From NCBI RefSeq assembly GCF_000009625.1, contig NC_002682.1:144316-208315 (forward strand): a DNA stretch of 64,000 nt, in the 5' to 3' direction. The notes below the pieces were generated by a model that saw only the letters and a list, made by a program, of their open reading frames with translations, had not been told where the DNA came from and made no database searches. This DNA is from Mesorhizobium japonicum MAFF 303099. GTDB taxonomy: Bacteria > Pseudomonadota > Alphaproteobacteria > Rhizobiales > Rhizobiaceae. Positions 61,521 to 64,000 of this stretch are shown one piece after another. The stretch's first letter is position 1. Every line of letters begins with the position of its first letter. Made by a program: the position numbers and the translations under genes.

Positions 61521-61922
61521 ATGCCGGGACCATCCAACAGAAGTCTCGAAATGATGATCGGCGGTCTCCTCGAGGCGACGCAGAACATGCAACGCGACAT
61601 CACTGAAATCCGCCGCGACATCAAAGATAGCGATGCCCGGGCGGCCTTGAGCTATGAGCAATCTGAGCAGCGCGCCGCCGCCAGTCGCGCGAAAATGTAT
61701 CAGAAGACCGACGAACTGGTTGAACGCGTGAACGCCACCGAAAGCGCGGTCAGCAGGCTCAATGCCGACATGACCAGCGTCAAGGAAGTGACCGCCGAAG
61801 TGACGCGCTGGAAGCTCATGGGGCTTGGCGCCCTCGGCGTCACCGGCATGGCCGCAGCGGCGCTGGCATCCTTGATCACGGCCTATTGGACCGATATCTG
61901 GCGCGTGGTGCGGGGCGGGTAG
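61521..61922 (+). CDS. DUF1515-family phage-type protein
   Basis: 133 aa. A coiled-coil N-terminus (LLEATQNMQRDITEIRRDIKDSDARAALSYEQSEQRAAA) is followed by a C-terminal membrane anchor (LMGLGALGVTGMAAAALASLITAYWTDIW). Matches DUF1515, a family of rhizobial phages and prophages. Together with the endolysin and spanin genes it forms the lysis end of a decayed prophage; a holin-like role is possible. Confidence 0.65.
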   Translation: MPGPSNRSLEMMIGGLLEATQNMQRDITEIRRDIKDSDARAALSYEQSEQRAAASRAKMYQKTDELVERVNATESAVSRLNADMTSVKEVTAEVTRWKLMGLGALGVTGMAAAALASLITAYWTDIWRVVRGG

Positions 61923-61935
61923 CCAGCCACCTCGG

Positions 61936-62238
61936 TTAGGTGATCTCGTAATAGAAATCGCAGATAAGATCGGCGACTTTCACGGCTTCGAAGTCCGACA
62001 TGTGCGCCGCGTTCTCAACGGCGACCGTCTCCAAATCGTCTTGGTCGATAGCCAGAAGGTCGAGCAATTTTGCGAATTTGATTTTGAGTTCGCGGTCGCC
62101 GTCGAATTCGTCGATCGTGACATTCAGAACGTTTACATTCGCTTCGATCACCCTCGTCTGAATGCTATCCGAGGAGGCTGCCAGCGCGCGGATCGCGGCG
62201 AAGAAGTGTTCACGAGCATTGGTATATTTGTCGTCCAA
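61936..62238 (-). CDS. Small acidic hypothetical protein
   Basis: 100 aa, all-helical, acidic (DDKYTNAREHFFAAIRALAA, ELKIKFAKLLDLLAIDQDDL), ending CDFYYEIT. No domain recognised. Convergent with the DUF1515 gene, 13 bases between stops. May be a phage cargo gene or an immunity-type protein. Confidence 0.55.
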   Translation of the reverse strand: MDDKYTNAREHFFAAIRALAASSDSIQTRVIEANVNVLNVTIDEFDGDRELKIKFAKLLDLLAIDQDDLETVAVENAAHMSDFEAVKVADLICDFYYEIT

Positions 62239-62801
62239 TTTTGGTACCTCTATTGGGTAAAAAGCCCACCCTGGACGCGGGGTGCAAGCCGCGACCTACG
62301 CCTTTCATGGAGCAGATGTCAACAACCTCGGCGCGGGCTCCGGGCGCGCGCGGCGTCATCAAGGCAGCTTAGGCGGCGTACGACGACAACCAACCCTGCC
62401 GCCGTTCGTCGACCCTTGCTGGTTGATCCCAGCGTACTCTAGACCTTGGCCCGATTTCCCCAAATAAGGACCGGCGGGCTCTTTTTGCGTATAAGCGGAA
62501 CCTCATATCTGCCGGCTTGTTCCTGTGATGGCAGCACTCCGCTGCTGACCAAGACCCGCATCCTTGGCCGGGCCCACTTCTTTCGCCATTGAGGCGGGCC
62601 CACTCAGACTACTCCGTGTGACTATTGCCCGCTGCCGAAAGGTGGCGGGCTTTTTCGTATTGGAGGGAACATCGGTCGTTACCGGTTGTTTGACTAGAGG
62701 CGGCCGGCTCTTCAGCGGGCGTCCGCTGACCAAAGACCCAAATCTTGGTCGGCCCGTGCATCCCCGAGATGTCGCGGGCCACTCCCCTGACGGTGAGGCA
62801 C
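62239..62801. other. Region with terminator hairpins and no supported gene
   Basis: Holds a terminator at 62627-62655. An earlier GC-rich stretch with CTTTTT near 62478-62495 is weaker. The repeated pattern of GGCGGGCTTTTT ends at 62.5, 62.65 and 63.06 kb suggests a series of small transcription units; no RNA family is recognised. Confidence 0.4.
62627..62655 (+). terminator. Intrinsic terminator
   Basis: GCCCGC (62627-62632) / GCGGGC (62645-62650) followed by TTTTT. No coding gene ends immediately upstream, so a small RNA could end here. Confidence 0.6.
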
Positions 62802-62975
62802 ATGACCAACATCAGAGCTGGAGCAGCAACTGGGAAGCCTGTGGTTGGCATGCTGCTGGGCGGGTTGTTGCTCGCAGTGATCTGCTGGGGCATCGGTAGA
62901 CCGGATGACGAAGAAGCCATGGCTCGCAATTCGGCCGGCGCCGCTGTTGTCCACCAGCTGTCTGGAACCAATTAG
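62802..62975 (+). CDS. Small single-span membrane protein
   Basis: 57 aa: a short N-terminal tail, one TM helix (VVGMLLGGLLLAVICWGIG), and an acidic/neutral C-terminus (RPDDEEAMARNSAGAAVVHQ). GTGAGG precedes the ATG. A terminator follows at 63032, so it is a complete small transcription unit. Function unknown. Confidence 0.5.
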   Translation: MTNIRAGAATGKPVVGMLLGGLLLAVICWGIGRPDDEEAMARNSAGAAVVHQLSGTN

Positions 62976-63031
62976 CGCCCACGAGGTTCATTATCTGCTC
63001 GGAAGACCCCTCGACCGAGCGGACAAACAAG

Positions 63032-63066
63032 AGCCCGTCACTGCTTCGTCAGTGGCGGGCTTTTTC
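63032..63066 (+). terminator. Intrinsic terminator
   Basis: AGCCCG(t)CACTG-cttcgt-CAGTG(g)CGGGCT followed by TTTT. Strong stem; ends the small membrane protein unit. Confidence 0.75.
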
Positions 63067-63133
63067 TTTTGATGTGCTGTCCGTCGGCGGTTGTAGTCCT
63101 CGTCCGCTAATCTCGGTGCCGGTTGCCCATTTC

Positions 63134-63529
63134 TCAGCGACTGTTGCAGCCGATGCCGTCGTGATTGCGATCAAGGCCATTCACGTCCGGCCCGGAGATG
63201 GGCGTGTTCGGCGGGACCACAGGATTGTTTCCTTTCCCGCCAGCGCAGTCCAGATCGACGCCGCTATTCGGAACAGCTCCTAACGTAGGCGTCACACCAC
63301 GATATCTCTGGACGACACCCGCTATTCGCTGCCCATCGCTCTCAATTTGCGTATTCTGGCTGTCCGGATTGAACGGGTCGACGGTCTGGGCCAAGGTGTT
63401 GGCATTGTTGGCGTCGCCGGCGGCGACCGTCACGGAGTCGTAGTGGTTAAGGTAGTCCGCGCCGCAGCCACTGACCGCGAGCATGGCGCCCAGGCAAAGC
63501 ATCATTCCGGGACGGACAATTTGGAACAT
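63134..63529 (-). CDS. Lipoprotein with Excalibur-like calcium-binding C-terminus
   Basis: 131 aa. Lipoprotein signal MMLCLGAMLAVSGC (lipobox AVSGC). The middle part (DYLNHYDSVTVAAGDANNAN, TQTVDPFNPDSQNTQIESDG-like) resembles a small family often found near tad-type or pilus genes in Mesorhizobium as I recall it. The C-terminus DLDCAGG...GLDRNHDGIGCN is an Excalibur-type DxDxDGxxC motif. Its start overlaps the neighbouring gene's stop. Confidence 0.6.
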   Translation of the reverse strand: MFQIVRPGMMLCLGAMLAVSGCGADYLNHYDSVTVAAGDANNANTLAQTVDPFNPDSQNTQIESDGQRIAGVVQRYRGVTPTLGAVPNSGVDLDCAGGKGNNPVVPPNTPISGPDVNGLDRNHDGIGCNSR

Positions 63530-64000
63530 CAGACCGGCGCCGGGTTGACACCGGCCGCCCTAAGTCGTGCACCAAGTTTCGCTCGAGTGCCGCATGCGGC
63601 CTTGTCACCAGCGACGCATTTGTTGTTCGCATCTGACCATTCCAGCAGAGCCGTGTTGATCCAACTGCCAGGTGCGCGTTGTATCCCGTAGGGTGTCGGC
63701 GGCGTACCAGCGGCCACGGCTGACGCAGCCGCGGCGCCTTGTCCGTGCGGCGCGCGCTTCCATCCACTTAGGATGAGGCAGTTCTTCATATATTGATCTT
63801 CGGCGGCCAGGTTACCAAGTGCATTGCCAATTCCGGCCCCGGCAACGAAGCCGGGCGATCCGATAGCAATATAGCTTTGGTCAACCGATCCTTTTTGCAT
63901 TTCGCACTGAGCATGGGCGACGTCGAAACTAGGCCCATAACCTATTTGCATGTAGTCGGCTTGATTGCTTGTTTGGCATCCGCACAGCGGCGCAATGGCA
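63529..64000 (-). CDS. Lipoprotein-like secreted protein, start beyond the window
   Basis: The frame continues from the right edge: AIAPLCGCQTSNQADYMQIG then YGPSFDVAHAQCEMQKGSVD, a possible lipobox (PLCGC) just inside the window. Four more cysteines follow (KNCLILSGWKR, NNKCVAGDKAACGTR), suggesting periplasmic disulfides. The internal ATG at 63951 would remove the export signal, so I treat the gene as partial. Probably co-transcribed with the Excalibur-type lipoprotein gene. Confidence 0.6.
   Translation of the reverse strand, partial: AIAPLCGCQTSNQADYMQIGYGPSFDVAHAQCEMQKGSVDQSYIAIGSPGFVAGAGIGNALGNLAAEDQYMKNCLILSGWKRAPHGQGAAAASAVAAGTPPTPYGIQRAPGSWINTALLEWSDANNKCVAGDKAACGTRAKLGARLRAAGVNPAPV

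Noticed and set aside
1..64000. tRNA, rRNA and CRISPR arrays
   Set aside because: I looked for cloverleaf-type sequences at module borders and for regularly spaced 25-40 base repeats; none was recognised by eye. A covariance search would be needed to exclude a tRNA attachment site.

Overview
The window reads as DNA of a Mesorhizobium-type alphaproteobacterium (Phyllobacteriaceae, Hyphomicrobiales). The grounds are high GC content, a DUF768 protein (a family I know mainly from Mesorhizobium), HWE/HisKA_2 kinases, a host-attachment-family protein, and a conjugation module of the RdfS/RlxS/TraG kind known from Mesorhizobium symbiosis ICEs. This is a judgement from family content, not from a database search.

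Layout. 1-4395: a KaiC-like ATPase followed by two HisKA_2/HWE kinases, then a host-attachment-family protein. 4711-10800: an ATP-dependent DNA ligase, a YihY/BrkB membrane protein and small secreted proteins among decayed genes (GFA, isochorismatase, PPC/DUF296, histidine kinase, LolA-like). 11555-14140: an IS5-type transposase fragment and a three-gene envelope/stress group. 14771-25412: a plasmid/ICE maintenance module (ArdC-like antirestriction protein, ParB, a methylase-helicase giant, Toprim protein, DUF2493 protein, small membrane protein); most of its units have a nested hairpin just before the start codon. 25457-30219: DinB, one broken and one intact SRAP protein, a CGNR regulator, an EamA exporter and a truncated ABC binding protein. 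30282-42330: an IS110 relic and a glycan/secreted-product locus (two copies of a glycoside-hydrolase-like protein, aldo/keto reductase, one-module NRPS, FkbM methyltransferase, flippase, glycosyltransferase, broken acyltransferase). 42291-49987: accessory genes including duplicated gene pairs and an FseA-like activator split by a +1 frameshift at a GCC-TGA junction. 50695-59370: the ICE mobilisation module (DUF736, RdfS-like, RepA with iteron-like repeats, DUF2840, TraF, DUF736, lytic transglycosylase, relaxase RlxS, coupling protein TraG, ribbon-helix-helix protein). 59467-64000: an EhuB-like binding protein with a repeated operator, a truncated phage lysis cassette, and small lipoproteins running off the right edge.

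How it fits together. The two ICE modules (14.8-25.4 kb and 50.7-59.4 kb) look like parts of one integrative element. The FseA-like gene at 46 kb and the RdfS-like gene at 51.3 kb are the counterparts of the activator and excision factor that control transfer in the R7A symbiosis ICE. No integrase, attachment tRNA or trb mating-pair genes are visible, and the module stops abruptly after the ribbon-helix-helix gene. Mobilisation from this window alone would therefore need functions encoded elsewhere. The many frameshifted or truncated genes and duplicated fragments mark this as an actively rearranging accessory region.
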